A DNA stretch of 64,000 bases from Acidovorax sp. HDW3. GTDB lineage: Bacteria > Pseudomonadota > Gammaproteobacteria > Burkholderiales > Burkholderiaceae_C. Positions 22,177 to 31,261 of the stretch are shown piece after piece (position 1 is the stretch's first letter; every line of letters begins with the position of its first letter). The notes under the pieces are model-generated. The model saw only the letters and a program-made list of their open reading frames with translations, ran no database searches and was not told the DNA's origin. The stretch spans positions 2,648,001 to 2,712,000 of the forward strand of contig NZ_CP049885.1 of assembly GCF_011303755.1 (NCBI RefSeq). Reading direction: 5' to 3'. A program made the translations under genes and the position numbers.

Positions 22177-22547
22177 CCCAGCTCACCATCACCACAGGAA
22201 CGCAAGAAGATTTCTTCGCACGCGGCCGCCGCTTGGCCCAGGCGGCAGATCGCGGCCAAGCCATTGCGCAGGAGCGCGTCGTCAGCTTTGAAGACCCAGC
22301 GGAAGTGGTCAAACTCATCACGGCAACCCGTTTGGCATTGTTTCGGGCCGTCAAGGAGGCGCCAGGCTCCATCACGGACATCGCCGCGCGGCTGCACCGT
22401 GACCGCAGCGCAGTCAAACGCGATCTTGATGAATTGGCGCAAGCCGGGCTGGTGACGATTGCAGACCGGGTGCTGCCCGGCCATGGCCGCATGAAAGAGG
22501 TGCGCGCCACAGCCAGCCGCTTTCAGCTGATGGCAGAGGTGGCATAA
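22173..22547 (+). CDS. tumA: Probable TumA-family antitoxin (winged HTH)
   Basis: The ATG at 22173 overlaps the toxin stop codon and gives 124 residues. The centre is a winged helix-turn-helix (LFRAVKEAPGSITDIAARL, then DRSAVKRDLDELAQAGLV), like the MarR-like DNA-binding proteins paired with TumE toxins. It probably neutralises the upstream protein and represses the operon. No other function is evident. Confidence 0.6.
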   Translation: MTQLTITTGTQEDFFARGRRLAQAADRGQAIAQERVVSFEDPAEVVKLITATRLALFRAVKEAPGSITDIAARLHRDRSAVKRDLDELAQAGLVTIADRVLPGHGRMKEVRATASRFQLMAEVA

Positions 22548-22640
22548 AGGCGACGCTGGCGGGCAAAAAAGTGCCGGCGTCAAGTCTTTCGTGTCCATCA
22601 TGCAAGGCTTGAAACCGTATATGGGACAGTAGGTTAGCTC

Positions 22641-22648
22641 TTTTTCAG
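22641..22648. other. Candidate ICE attachment end (TTTTTCAG)
   Basis: Tn4371-family elements are known to end in TTTTTCAT-like 8-mers. TTTTTCAG differs at one position and lies about 220 bases beyond the last conjugation gene (DUF2274), the expected distance and order for the trbI-side end. The other end and the integrase are outside the window, so the repeat cannot be confirmed. Confidence 0.4.
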
Positions 22649-22803
22649 GCCACTTTGCAGAAGTTTGGCCGCTTGGGCTAGGAGCCACATAAGAGCGTTG
22701 GGAGAGAAGGCCGCATCGCACTGTGTCGTGCTGGATTGCCGAGAAACGGCGGGCCTGTTTCATCATCATAGCCCAAGCCGCTCTTGGTGGCATCCAGAAC
22801 GAA

Positions 22804-22830
22804 GAACGCGCGGCCTTGGGCCGCGCGTTC
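22804..22830 (-). terminator. Terminator of the tra/trb operon
   Basis: Perfect 12-base arms GAACGCGCGGCC / GGCCGCGCGTTC enclose a 3-base loop, 31 bases after the DUF2274 stop. On the minus strand the stem is followed by TTCGTTCT. It would end the long conjugation transcript just before the ICE end. Confidence 0.8.
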
Positions 22831-22861
22831 GATGGATGCTGCTGGGCAGTGTTCGAGGCCA

Positions 22862-23107
22862 TCATGTCGGCTTGGACGGCACGCTCCGCGTCGTGGTGCC
22901 CTTCCTGAATCCCCTATCCCCCGCCATGAACGCCTCCAGCATGTGTGGGATCAACTTCTCGGCATCGACCGCCTCGCCATACGTCTGCGCGTGCAGCGCG
23001 GCGTAGCGGTCGAGGTCGGCTTTCAGGCTGGCCGGGCAGGCAAAGGTCAGCTTGACGCTCTCGGTCTTGGGCAGCGGCCCAAGCCGCATTTTCTTGGCCG
23101 TGTTCAT
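22862..23107 (-). CDS. DUF2274 protein, last gene of the trb operon
   Basis: The 81-residue product (KMRLGPLPKTESVKLTFACP at residues 5-24, then a helical part) fits DUF2274, a small family always found after trbI in Tn4371-like elements. Its predicted strand-helix-helix layout suggests a ribbon-helix-helix DNA-binding protein. Its ATG overlaps the trbI stop (ATGA). Function is unknown; operon position suggests a regulator of transfer. Confidence 0.75.
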   Translation of the reverse strand: MNTAKKMRLGPLPKTESVKLTFACPASLKADLDRYAALHAQTYGEAVDAEKLIPHMLEAFMAGDRGFRKGTTTRSVPSKPT

Positions 23108-24378
23108 TGCGAAGCCCCCCGATTGAAGAACAGCGGCTGGTACGGCCGCAGCACCAGATCCCGGTTCACGATGACGCGAACTGGCAGGCCTGGCCTGATG
23201 GTCAGCGTCGGCTGAATGTCCATGTTGCGCCGGGTAATCTCCTGGCCGACCTGATTGATGCTGTCCTGGGCGCTGTCGCGCCCGACAATGACGATGCGGT
23301 TGCCATCCTGGCGGTTCTCGGGTGCGGCCAGTTCGGCACCTACTCCCAGCAGCGTTGTCAGCACCGCACCCGCGACGATGCGATCCCAGTGCCAGTCCAC
23401 GTCATCCTCCAGGCCGGAGTAACCGGCCGGGTCGGTGCCGATGAGGTTGTCGAGCGTCAGCGAGGACGTATCGGGCAGGATGACCCGATTCCACACCACC
23501 TGCACGCGGCTCTGCCCGTGGCTGACCCGGCTGTTGTAGCGCCCGAGGATGCGCGATCCCTGCGGAATCAGTAGGAACTTGCCCGTGGCCGAGTCATAGA
23601 CCGGCTCCGTCACCGTGCCGATCACGTCGCCCGGAAGATCGGACTTGATGCCCGTCACCAGTGCCCCAGCGATCACCGTTCCGGCCATGACCTGATACGG
23701 CGAGGCCGGCAGCGCCAGATGGCCGGAATTGCGGGTTTCCGTAGAACCGCTTTGCAGGAATGCCTCGTTCTGGTCTTGCCGACTCCGCGCAGCAGCAGGG
23801 GCGGCAAGCTGGGCTGCCGCCGAGGCCGGCCCAGCGGCGAGCGGATCGAAGGCGGCGAGCGTGCTGGTAGCGCCAGGAGTGCCCGATGCTGCCTGCGCCA
23901 CCGTGGCGGCGGTTTGGCCCTGGCCGCCCGAGCGGAAGAACACCGACGAAGCCGCTGCGGCTTCCGCCTCCTTGCGTAATGCGTCGTTGGGATCGTGGCC
24001 GGGAGCCGAGTAAGCGGCCACGGCCGGCTGCTGCGAGTTCACGATGGCTGGGCCAAGATCGCCCGGCAGCGGCGGCCCCAGCTCGGGCACCTTCGGCGGC
24101 AGCTTCGAGTAATCGGCCGGCAGGCCGTCCAGCCCTTCGGACTTGCTCACGCGATCGACGTTGTAAAGCTCGGTCTGTTCGCCCGCGCCGCGCCGCTGCG
24201 GTTGCAGCGACCAGATCGTGGCCCCGAGCACGGCGACCGACAGGCCGCCGATGAGGACGGCCAGCGTGCGCCGGTTCAACCGGGTCACAGCACGCGGCTG
24301 GGCACGAAGCGCCACCGCCTCGGGCGCGACCTTGCCCGCCTGCGGCGTGGCGAGGTCGGGAGTGTCGTCCTGGCTCAT
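23104..24378 (-). CDS. trbI: Conjugal transfer protein TrbI (VirB10-like)
   Basis: TrbI is the VirB10-type protein that spans the envelope and links the inner- and outer-membrane parts of the mating-pair channel. The 424-residue product has a short cytoplasmic tail, one membrane segment near residues 40-58 (LAVLIGGLSVAVLGATIWSL), a proline/alanine-rich periplasmic linker and the C-terminal TrbI/VirB10 beta-barrel domain (IPQGSRILGRYNSRVSHGQS). It lies two bases after trbG. Confidence 0.95.
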   Translation of the reverse strand: MSQDDTPDLATPQAGKVAPEAVALRAQPRAVTRLNRRTLAVLIGGLSVAVLGATIWSLQPQRRGAGEQTELYNVDRVSKSEGLDGLPADYSKLPPKVPELGPPLPGDLGPAIVNSQQPAVAAYSAPGHDPNDALRKEAEAAAASSVFFRSGGQGQTAATVAQAASGTPGATSTLAAFDPLAAGPASAAAQLAAPAAARSRQDQNEAFLQSGSTETRNSGHLALPASPYQVMAGTVIAGALVTGIKSDLPGDVIGTVTEPVYDSATGKFLLIPQGSRILGRYNSRVSHGQSRVQVVWNRVILPDTSSLTLDNLIGTDPAGYSGLEDDVDWHWDRIVAGAVLTTLLGVGAELAAPENRQDGNRIVIVGRDSAQDSINQVGQEITRRNMDIQPTLTIRPGLPVRVIVNRDLVLRPYQPLFFNRGASQ

Positions 24379-24380
24379 CG

Positions 24381-25373
24381 TCAGTTCCTCCGTGCCACGC
24401 CATCCGTGCGCTCGATTCGCACCACGTCGCCCTTGTCGCCGCCCAGGCGCAGTTCCGCCGCGCCAAAGAGGCGATCCACGATGTAGTACGGCGAGCGGAA
24501 GCGGTAGTTCACTAGTTGTCCGTCACCTTCCGGCCCGATCACGAACAGCGGCGGAAGATCGCCTTGCGCGATGCCAGCGGGAAACTGGATATAGACCTTC
24601 GCGCCATCGTCGAAGGCGCGCAGCGGCTTCCACGGCGGATTACTGCCGCTGACCGCGTAGCGGAAGCGCAGGTTCTCCAGCGACAGGCCGCTATCGACCG
24701 GCGCGGCGGCGCTGGCCGCCTGCGCCTGGCGCTGCAAGGCCAGCATCCGGTCGCGCGGATACTCCCACGAGACTGACGCCATCCACGTCTTGTCCGTGGA
24801 AGTCAGCTCCAGCAAGTACGTCCTGCGGCTGGTGGTGATGACCAGATTGGTCTTGAGGCCCGAGCGGATGGGCTTCACCAGCACGTTGACGCGCAGGTCG
24901 GCACCGCTGCCGCTGGACGTGTCGCCCACGATCCAGCGCACGGTATCCCCGGCGGCCACCGTCACTAGCTCCTCGCCAGGTTGGAGCGACACCACGGTCA
25001 CACGGCCCACGGCCGCATAGACCTGATACAGCGCGCCATCGGTGAAGGGCCACACCTGAATCGCGTTGACGTAGCCCTCGCGCGTAGGCGCGACACGGGC
25101 CTCGGCATTGGCGCGTGAAACGCGCACCTTCTCGTCGGCCGGCTCGGGCGTGGGCTTGGTGCCCTCGGCCTCGGGAACCGGCATCAACTGCGCTGGCATC
25201 GGCAGCACTTCGGGCACGGCCACGACTTCCACCGGCGCGAGCGGCTCCGGTAGCGGCTGGGCCTGCACCGGCTCATCGAGCGAGATGGTCGGCGGCGGCT
25301 TGCCCTGCGTGGCGCAGCCCGCGAGGGCCAGCAGGATCAGCGGCAAGGCGGATTTGCGGAAAACATCATTCAT
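24381..25373 (-). CDS. trbG: Conjugal transfer protein TrbG (VirB9-like lipoprotein)
   Basis: TrbG forms the outer-membrane core complex with TrbI. The ATG at 25373 overlaps the trbF stop (ATGA) and has AAGGAG upstream, giving 330 residues. The signal ends in the lipobox LALAGC (C20), and the C-terminal VirB9/CagX domain has FRYAVSGSNPPWKPLRAFDD. The frame stays open for more than 500 codons upstream, over trbF and trbL, purely because of GC bias; that extension is not coding. Confidence 0.94.
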   Translation of the reverse strand: MNDVFRKSALPLILLALAGCATQGKPPPTISLDEPVQAQPLPEPLAPVEVVAVPEVLPMPAQLMPVPEAEGTKPTPEPADEKVRVSRANAEARVAPTREGYVNAIQVWPFTDGALYQVYAAVGRVTVVSLQPGEELVTVAAGDTVRWIVGDTSSGSGADLRVNVLVKPIRSGLKTNLVITTSRRTYLLELTSTDKTWMASVSWEYPRDRMLALQRQAQAASAAAPVDSGLSLENLRFRYAVSGSNPPWKPLRAFDDGAKVYIQFPAGIAQGDLPPLFVIGPEGDGQLVNYRFRSPYYIVDRLFGAAELRLGGDKGDVVRIERTDGVARRN

Positions 25374-26074
25374 GGCTTTGCTCCTTCGGAAGAATCCAGT
25401 TCGCGGCTCCACGACAGGCCGTTGACGTAGATGCCAAGCGGGTTCTTGCGCAGGCGTTCTTCGGTGCGCGGCGGCTGGAGCACGATGGACACCACCGCCG
25501 TCCACCGCTCCAGGCCCGCTGCGGCGCCGTTGACGTAGCGCCGTTCCGTCCAGCGCACGTTGAAAGACGTGTCGCTGGCGCGCACGACGCTGGTGATCTG
25601 CACCGTCACCGACTCCTTGCCGATGCGTGCGAACGGATCGTTGACCCGCGCGTAGTCGTTGAGCACGGCCGCGCCCTTGTCGGTCGTGTAGTCGTAGGCG
25701 TCCAGCCAGTTTTGGCGGACGACGATGGGGTCGATGGACAGCGAGCGCACCAGCGTCACGAAGCGCGCGATGTGGTGCGCCGTCTGCGCATCGTTGGGCC
25801 GGTACGACGTGGCGGCTTCGCCTACGGCGCGCACCTGGCCTGCGTTGTCCACTTCCACGACGTAGGGCGTCACGATGGACTGCGCCGAGCGCCACACCAG
25901 GCCGCCGGCCATCAGCAGCGCTAGCATGAGGCAGCCGAAGGCCATGAATCGCCAGTTCTTGGCCTGGACGCGGGCCGAGCCGATACGGTCGTCCCACACC
26001 TGGCCAGCGGCTTGGTACGGCGTGGCAGGCTGCGGCGTGTCGGCGTAGCGCACCTGCGGTTTCTTGAATCGCAT
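25370..26074 (-). CDS. trbF: Conjugal transfer protein TrbF (VirB8-like)
   Basis: TrbF is the inner-membrane VirB8-type assembly factor. The 234-residue product has a cytoplasmic N-terminus, one membrane helix near residues 38-55 (FMAFGCLMLALLMAGGLVW) and a periplasmic NTF2-like domain with LVRSLSIDPIVVRQNWLDAY. It lies between trbL and trbG. Confidence 0.94.
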   Translation of the reverse strand: MRFKKPQVRYADTPQPATPYQAAGQVWDDRIGSARVQAKNWRFMAFGCLMLALLMAGGLVWRSAQSIVTPYVVEVDNAGQVRAVGEAATSYRPNDAQTAHHIARFVTLVRSLSIDPIVVRQNWLDAYDYTTDKGAAVLNDYARVNDPFARIGKESVTVQITSVVRASDTSFNVRWTERRYVNGAAAGLERWTAVVSIVLQPPRTEERLRKNPLGIYVNGLSWSRELDSSEGAKP

Positions 26075-26098
26075 GGTCAGTTCTCCTTGTGAATTGCG

Positions 26099-27463
26099 TC
26101 AGTCGTCGGAGCCGCGCAGGCTCGGGCCTTGGCCGGAGCCGCCGCCATCGCCACCGCGCAGCGTGTGGGCGGTGGTGGTCGCGGCATGGGTGAGTTGCTG
26201 GCGGCGTTGCAGCCGCTTGGCCCAGGCGGGTTGCTCGGACGTCTGTGCAGCGGCAACGCCTGCGGGGGCTTCGCTGGCGGTTGCGGCTGACGTGCCAGCG
26301 TCGCCGTTCCAGCCCGCGCGGAACGGCGCGGCCATGCGCTGCCCGGCAGCGGAAGCGCGGGATGCGGCAGCGCGTCCGGCAGACTGCGCGCCGGTCTTGG
26401 CGACGTTGCCCAAGCCCGCCATCGCGCCCTTCGCGCCGCCGCCGGCGGCGGCGGAACCGGCCTGGAACGCCGACTTCGCGCTGCTGGCCGCCGACGTGGC
26501 GGCACGCGCGCCGCTGCCGGCCAGCTTGGCGGCAGCCGGGGCCATGCGCGCACCAGCGGCCACCGCGCCGCCCACGCCCGTCGCGGCAGCACCGACGGCC
26601 ACTGCCGTTCCGGCTGCGCCGACGGCGGCACCGGCCATCGCGCCCGCGCCGAGCTGGGGCGCACCGGACACGAGGCCCGTGGCGATGCCAGGGCCGAAGA
26701 TCCCCAGCGCCAGTAAGGTGAGCGAAGCCAGCATGATGACCAGCGCGTGGTCGATGTTTGGCTCGGCGGGATGGACTTGGAATTGTGCGAACAGGCCCGA
26801 GCCAATGCCGACGATCACGGCCAGCACCAGCACCTTGATGCCGGAGGCCACCACGTTTCCCAAGACTTTTTCGGCCAGGAACGAGGTCTTGTTCCACAGC
26901 GCGAACGGCACCAGCACGAACCCGGCGAGCGTGGTCAGCTTGAACTCGATCAGCGTGATGAAAAGCTGGATCGCCAGCACGAAGAAGCACAGCACCACGA
27001 CCAGCCACGCAAGGAACATCACCACGATGGGGTCGAGGTTCACGAACACCTCGGGGAAGCCCGCCATCTCGCCGATCTGCTCCAGAATCGGCGCTCCGGC
27101 GTCGATGCCGGTCTTGGCAAGCCGGCCCGGCTGCAAGAAGTTCTCCATCGTGATGGCCGAGCCGGTGGCGGTGATGCCCAATCCCGCAAACGAGCGGAAC
27201 ACGATGCTGGCCAGCCAGTTGAAGTTGTTGAGGATGTAGGCGAAGGCACCGACGTAGAGCACCTTGCGCAGCAGCTTGGCGATCACGTCATCGCCCTGGC
27301 CGGTGGCGTGGCTCATGGCCCAATACAGCCCAGCGATCGTCATGTCGATGACGATCAGCGTGGCCGTGAGGAACGCCACTTCGCCGCGCAGCAGCCCGAA
27401 ACCCGAGTCGATGTAGGTGGCGAAGGTGTTGAGGAACTGGTCGATGATGGTCACGTCATTCAT
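26099..27463 (-). CDS. trbL: Conjugal transfer protein TrbL (VirB6-like)
   Basis: TrbL is the polytopic VirB6-type inner-membrane channel protein. The 454-residue product has five to six hydrophobic segments in residues 25-255 and a long alanine/glycine-rich, low-complexity C-terminal tail (from about 275). The low-complexity tail is common in this family. The ATG at 27463 overlaps the stop of the upstream lipoprotein gene. Confidence 0.93.
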   Translation of the reverse strand: MNDVTIIDQFLNTFATYIDSGFGLLRGEVAFLTATLIVIDMTIAGLYWAMSHATGQGDDVIAKLLRKVLYVGAFAYILNNFNWLASIVFRSFAGLGITATGSAITMENFLQPGRLAKTGIDAGAPILEQIGEMAGFPEVFVNLDPIVVMFLAWLVVVLCFFVLAIQLFITLIEFKLTTLAGFVLVPFALWNKTSFLAEKVLGNVVASGIKVLVLAVIVGIGSGLFAQFQVHPAEPNIDHALVIMLASLTLLALGIFGPGIATGLVSGAPQLGAGAMAGAAVGAAGTAVAVGAAATGVGGAVAAGARMAPAAAKLAGSGARAATSAASSAKSAFQAGSAAAGGGAKGAMAGLGNVAKTGAQSAGRAAASRASAAGQRMAAPFRAGWNGDAGTSAATASEAPAGVAAAQTSEQPAWAKRLQRRQQLTHAATTTAHTLRGGDGGGSGQGPSLRGSDD

Positions 27464-27789
27464 GGCGCGTCCTCCGGGGCGGGCAAGTCCGGCGCGGTGC
27501 CATCGGCCGGTTCCTCGAAGCTGGGCGGGATCGGCGGCAGGTCGGCCAGCGTCTGGTATTCATCCGGCCCGGCCTCGCCGGAAAAGAAGCGCCGCCGGAA
27601 GGCTTCGGCGGCGGCGCGGCAAGCGTCCTCGCCCGTGGCCTGCATGACCTGTTGCGGATGGGCCGCGCATTGCGCGCGCAATGCCTTGAGCCGCACGGGA
27701 TCGGCGGCCAGGGCATCGGCGAGGTTGTCTGCCGGCTGCTCGCTGCAGGCGGCCAGCAGCACGGCACAAAGGACGAGGACGCATCGCAT
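27460..27789 (-). CDS. trbK: Entry-exclusion lipoprotein, TrbK/EexN type (copy 1)
   Basis: The 109-residue product has a lipoprotein signal (MRCVLVLCAVLLAACSEQ, C15) and the EexN-type core DPVRLKALRAQC with a second cysteine, then FRRRFFSG and a proline-rich tail. Such proteins sit in the recipient-side envelope and block entry of a second copy of the same element. It lies between trbJ and trbL, the place of trbK. A second protein of the same type is encoded at 35409-35687. Confidence 0.8.
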   Translation of the reverse strand: MRCVLVLCAVLLAACSEQPADNLADALAADPVRLKALRAQCAAHPQQVMQATGEDACRAAAEAFRRRFFSGEAGPDEYQTLADLPPIPPSFEEPADGTAPDLPAPEDAP

Positions 27790-27800
27790 GTCGGCCCCCG

Positions 27801-28526
27801 TCAGTCGCGGTAGAAGTTGACGGACTGCGGCGTGTACGGCGTGCCTTCCCCGAGGAAGCGCCGCCGCACTTCGCGGGCGCGCTCGGTGGCCGCCGCCTGC
27901 CGCGCCAGTTCCAGCGAGGCGGCCCGGTCTTGCGTGATCTGGAGCCGCTGCGACTGGATCGACTGCTTGGCCTGCAAGGCGAGCAACTGGTTCATGGCCT
28001 GCATCGCCTGCAACGCGCCTTGCGCCGACTGGCTCTTGCCGACAAGATCGGCCAGCACGCTTTCGTCTTCGCCCAGGTTCTGGGACACCTGCGCCTGCAT
28101 CTGCATGGTGGTCTGCAAGCCGTTGAGCGTGTTCTTCCACCGCTCCTGGGCGTCGCGGTACATCTGGTCGCCGCTGACGGTGGCAGCGTACTGCTCCGGG
28201 TACAGGCGGGCAAACTCCCGATCAAGGTTCGTCACGTCGTAGGCCAAGCCTCGCGCCTGGGCGATCAGCCGCTCGGTGGTCGCCAGGTTGGCGCGCAACT
28301 GGCCGACCACGCTGGACGGCAGGCTGGCGAGGTTGCGCGCTTGGTTCATCAGCATCTGCGCTTCGTTCTGTAGCTGCTGGATCTGGTTGTTGATCTGCTC
28401 CAGCGTGCGGATCGCGGTCAGCGTGTTCTGCACGAGGTTGGTGGGGTCGATCACGACCCATTGCGCATGGGCGGTGGCGGTGCAAAGCATGGCCGCGATG
28501 GCAGCGGCGACAAGGCGCTTCTTCAT
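27801..28526 (-). CDS. trbJ: Conjugal transfer protein TrbJ (VirB5-like)
   Basis: TrbJ is a periplasmic VirB5-type minor pilus component. The 241-residue product has a Sec signal peptide cut after AHA (MKKRLVAAAIAAMLCTATAHA is the leader region) and long coiled helices rich in glutamine (EQINNQIQQLQNEAQMLMNQ). Its ATG overlaps the trbE stop. Confidence 0.93.
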   Translation of the reverse strand: MKKRLVAAAIAAMLCTATAHAQWVVIDPTNLVQNTLTAIRTLEQINNQIQQLQNEAQMLMNQARNLASLPSSVVGQLRANLATTERLIAQARGLAYDVTNLDREFARLYPEQYAATVSGDQMYRDAQERWKNTLNGLQTTMQMQAQVSQNLGEDESVLADLVGKSQSAQGALQAMQAMNQLLALQAKQSIQSQRLQITQDRAASLELARQAAATERAREVRRRFLGEGTPYTPQSVNFYRD

Positions 28527-30976
28527 GGCAGGTTCTCCAAGGGTTGAGCTGCGAGGGAATCCGGCGCGAGGCCGGGGAACGAGGGCAGCAGGTCAGCCGC
28601 CCAATCGAGGCCGCGATGACGCAGCCAGGCGCCCGCGAAACCGGGGGGGCCGGCGTCCAGCAGCACGCGGTCTATGTCGCGCTGGTCTTGCGGCGTGGAA
28701 GCGCCCGCAAAGGCCAGCGTCGCCGGCCCCAGGTCGAGGTCGAACAGGCGGTTGCCGAGGCGGGATTGGTAGTAGTAGTCGCGCTTGGGCTGCGCGGTGG
28801 CGACGATCTCGATCTGCCGCCTGTTGAGGCCGAAGCCCTCGTAGATCGTGCGAATCTGCGGCTCGGTCGCCTGTGGGTTGGCGAGGAAAATGCGGCTTGC
28901 GCAGCTTTCGATGATCGCGGGCGCGATGCTGGAATCCTTGATGTCCGCAAGTGACTGGGTGGCGAAGATGACGCTGACGTTCTTTTTGCGCAGCGTCTTG
29001 AGCCATTGGCGGATGCGCGCGGCAAACACCGGGTCATCGAGGAACAGCCACGCTTCATCGAGGATCAGCAGCGTCGGCGCACCATCGAAGCGTTCGTCGA
29101 AGCGTGCAAAGAGGTAATGCAGAACGGCCATGACGGCGGCCTTGCTGTGCATCAGTTCTTCCATCTCGAAGCACTGCACGTCGGCCATGCCCAGCCGGTC
29201 GTGATCGGCGTCCAGCAGCTTGCCGTGCGCGCCGCCCAACACATAGGGCGCGAGCGCCTGGCGCAGCGCGTTGGACTGCAAGAGGACGGAAAGCCCGGTC
29301 ATCGTGCGTTGCTCCACCGGCGCACCGGCAAGGCTTTGCAGCGCCGACCAGATGGCCGCCTTCTCGTCCGGGCCGACTGCCACGCCTTCGTGCAGCAAGC
29401 GTCCTTCGATCCATTCCGCTGCCCAGCTGCGGTAGCCCTCGCGGTCAATGCGAGCCAAGGGCTGAAAGGCGATTTCGCCATCCATGCCCAGGTCGTAGTG
29501 CTCGCCGCCCAGCCCGAGGATGGTGGCGCGCATGGAGCGCCCCATGTCGAACGCGAAGATGCGCGAGCCGCGATAGCGGCGGAACTGCATCGCCAGCGTG
29601 GCGAGCAAGACCGACTTGCCCATGCCAGTCGGGCCGGCGACCAGCGTATGGCCCACGTCGCCGATGTGAGTCACCAGCCGGAACGGCGTCGCGCCATCGG
29701 TGCGCGTGACGATCAGCGGCGGGCCGTCGAGGTGGTCGTTCTTCTCCGGCCCGGCCCATACCGCCGACACTGGCATCATGTGCGCCAGGTTCAGCGTCGA
29801 GACGATGGGCTGTCGGACGTTGGCATAGGCATTGCCCGGAATGGACGATAACCACGCATCCACAGCATTAAGCGTTTCGGGAATGGTGACGAAGCCGCGC
29901 CCCTGAATGACGCGCTCCACCATGCGCAGCTTCTCGTCGGCTGCGCCGGCGTCCTCGTCCATGACGGTGACGGTCGCCGTCAGATAGCCAAAGGCGACTT
30001 GATCGCTGCCCAGCTCCTGCAAGGCGGCATCGGCGTCGGCAGCCTTGTTGTTCGCATCGGTATCGACCAGCGGGCTTTCCTGCTGGAAGATCGTTTCGCG
30101 CAGCAGCGCGATGACGTTCTTGCGCTTGGCGAACCACTGGCGGCGCAGGCGCCCCAATTCCCGTTCCGCCTCGGATTTGTCGAGGCACAGAAAGCGCGTA
30201 CTCCAGCGATACCCAAATCCCAGGCGGTTGAGGTCGTCCAGAATCCCCGGCCAGGTCGAGGTCGGGAAACCGCGCACCGACACCACGCGCAGGTGCCGGT
30301 CGCCCAGCATGGGTGCTAGGCCGCCGACCAGCGGCGAGTCGGTCAGCAGCGCGTCGATGTGGAACGGCACTTCAGGCACGCCGACGCGGTAGTGCCGCGT
30401 CGAGATGGTGGCGTGCAGATAGGTCAGCGTCTGGCTGTCGTCCAGCCAGGAGACTTCCGGCATCACGCCATCGAGCAGGTCAAAGACCCGATCCGTTTCC
30501 GCAACGAAGGATTGCAGCCGCTCGCGCCAGTCCACGCCATTCGTCGGCGTGTTCTCGTAGAGCATCTTGGCGGCTCGGGCGCGCGACTCCTCCGGCGGCA
30601 GGTATTGCAGCGTGAAGTGGTAGATGCTCTCGAAGTGGCTGTCCGACTCCTCGAACGCCGCACGTCGTTCCTCGTCCACCAGCCACGACAGCGGCTCGGG
30701 AAACGAGGACTGCGGATAGCGCGATGCCCGCATCCGCTCGGCGTCGATATAGAAGGCCCAGCCAGAGCCGGTGCGGCGAAGCGCGTTGTTCTGCCGCGCC
30801 GCCGTGGCGATCAATTCGCCCTGCGTCGCACTGTCCAAGTCGGGGCCGCGGAACTGGAACGATCGTTGAAACGAGCCGTCCTTGTTCAGCACCACGCCCG
30901 GCGCGACTAGCCCGGCCCAGGGCAGCCAGTCGGCGAGCAGCGCGGGCCGCTGGCGGTATTCGGCGAGGTTCAGCAT
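28523..30976 (-). CDS. trbE: Conjugal transfer ATPase TrbE (VirB4-like)
   Basis: TrbE is the large VirB4-type ATPase that powers pilus assembly and substrate transfer. The 817-residue product has the CagE/TrbE/VirB domain in its first half and a RecA-like ATPase domain with Walker A GPTGMGKSVLL (about residues 445-456) and Walker B LLILDEAWLFL (about residue 640). It follows trbD by 12 bases. Confidence 0.96.
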   Translation of the reverse strand: MLNLAEYRQRPALLADWLPWAGLVAPGVVLNKDGSFQRSFQFRGPDLDSATQGELIATAARQNNALRRTGSGWAFYIDAERMRASRYPQSSFPEPLSWLVDEERRAAFEESDSHFESIYHFTLQYLPPEESRARAAKMLYENTPTNGVDWRERLQSFVAETDRVFDLLDGVMPEVSWLDDSQTLTYLHATISTRHYRVGVPEVPFHIDALLTDSPLVGGLAPMLGDRHLRVVSVRGFPTSTWPGILDDLNRLGFGYRWSTRFLCLDKSEAERELGRLRRQWFAKRKNVIALLRETIFQQESPLVDTDANNKAADADAALQELGSDQVAFGYLTATVTVMDEDAGAADEKLRMVERVIQGRGFVTIPETLNAVDAWLSSIPGNAYANVRQPIVSTLNLAHMMPVSAVWAGPEKNDHLDGPPLIVTRTDGATPFRLVTHIGDVGHTLVAGPTGMGKSVLLATLAMQFRRYRGSRIFAFDMGRSMRATILGLGGEHYDLGMDGEIAFQPLARIDREGYRSWAAEWIEGRLLHEGVAVGPDEKAAIWSALQSLAGAPVEQRTMTGLSVLLQSNALRQALAPYVLGGAHGKLLDADHDRLGMADVQCFEMEELMHSKAAVMAVLHYLFARFDERFDGAPTLLILDEAWLFLDDPVFAARIRQWLKTLRKKNVSVIFATQSLADIKDSSIAPAIIESCASRIFLANPQATEPQIRTIYEGFGLNRRQIEIVATAQPKRDYYYQSRLGNRLFDLDLGPATLAFAGASTPQDQRDIDRVLLDAGPPGFAGAWLRHRGLDWAADLLPSFPGLAPDSLAAQPLENLP

Positions 30977-30988
30977 GGCGGCATCCCC

Positions 30989-31261
30989 TCACACGTCCAG
31001 CAGCGGGCGGTGCTTGATGTGCCGGGCGAACACGGCCATGAACTGCGGATCGACGCGCGCACCCCAGACCGCCAGCGAATGGCCGACGATCCAGAGCACC
31101 ACGCCAGGAATCCACAGTTGCAGGCCCAGCCCGACGGCGGCGGCCAGCGTGCCGTTAGCAATCGCCACGGTGCGCGGTGCGCCGCCTAGCAAGATCGGCT
31201 CGGTGAGCGAGCGATGCAAAGGCACCTCGAACCCGGCCGCGAAGGTATCCGGGCCGCTCAT
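30989..31261 (-). CDS. trbD: Conjugal transfer protein TrbD (VirB3-like)
   Basis: TrbD is the short VirB3-type inner-membrane protein. The 90-residue product has the family start with VPLHRSLTEPILLGGAPR and a hydrophobic segment around residues 33-62. Its ATG overlaps the trbC stop. Confidence 0.93.
   Translation of the reverse strand: MSGPDTFAAGFEVPLHRSLTEPILLGGAPRTVAIANGTLAAAVGLGLQLWIPGVVLWIVGHSLAVWGARVDPQFMAVFARHIKHRPLLDV

Larger units (their letters stand above)
22548..22861. other. Junction region between chromosome and ICE
   Basis: No convincing gene lies here. It holds the candidate attachment sequence TTTTTCAG (22641-22648) and the terminator of the conjugation operon (22804-22830). 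A 61-codon plus-strand frame from a GTG at 22723 lacks a ribosome binding site and is probably chance. Confidence 0.5.

Noticed and set aside
22723-22908. 61-codon plus-strand frame near the ICE end
   Set aside because: GTG start without ribosome binding site; it runs through the terminator hairpin and into the antisense of DUF2274.
25374-27008. Upstream extension of trbG to 875 codons
   Set aside because: It overlaps trbF and trbL, both with clear motifs; the extension is arginine-rich GC-bias translation and the real lipoprotein signal starts at 25373.
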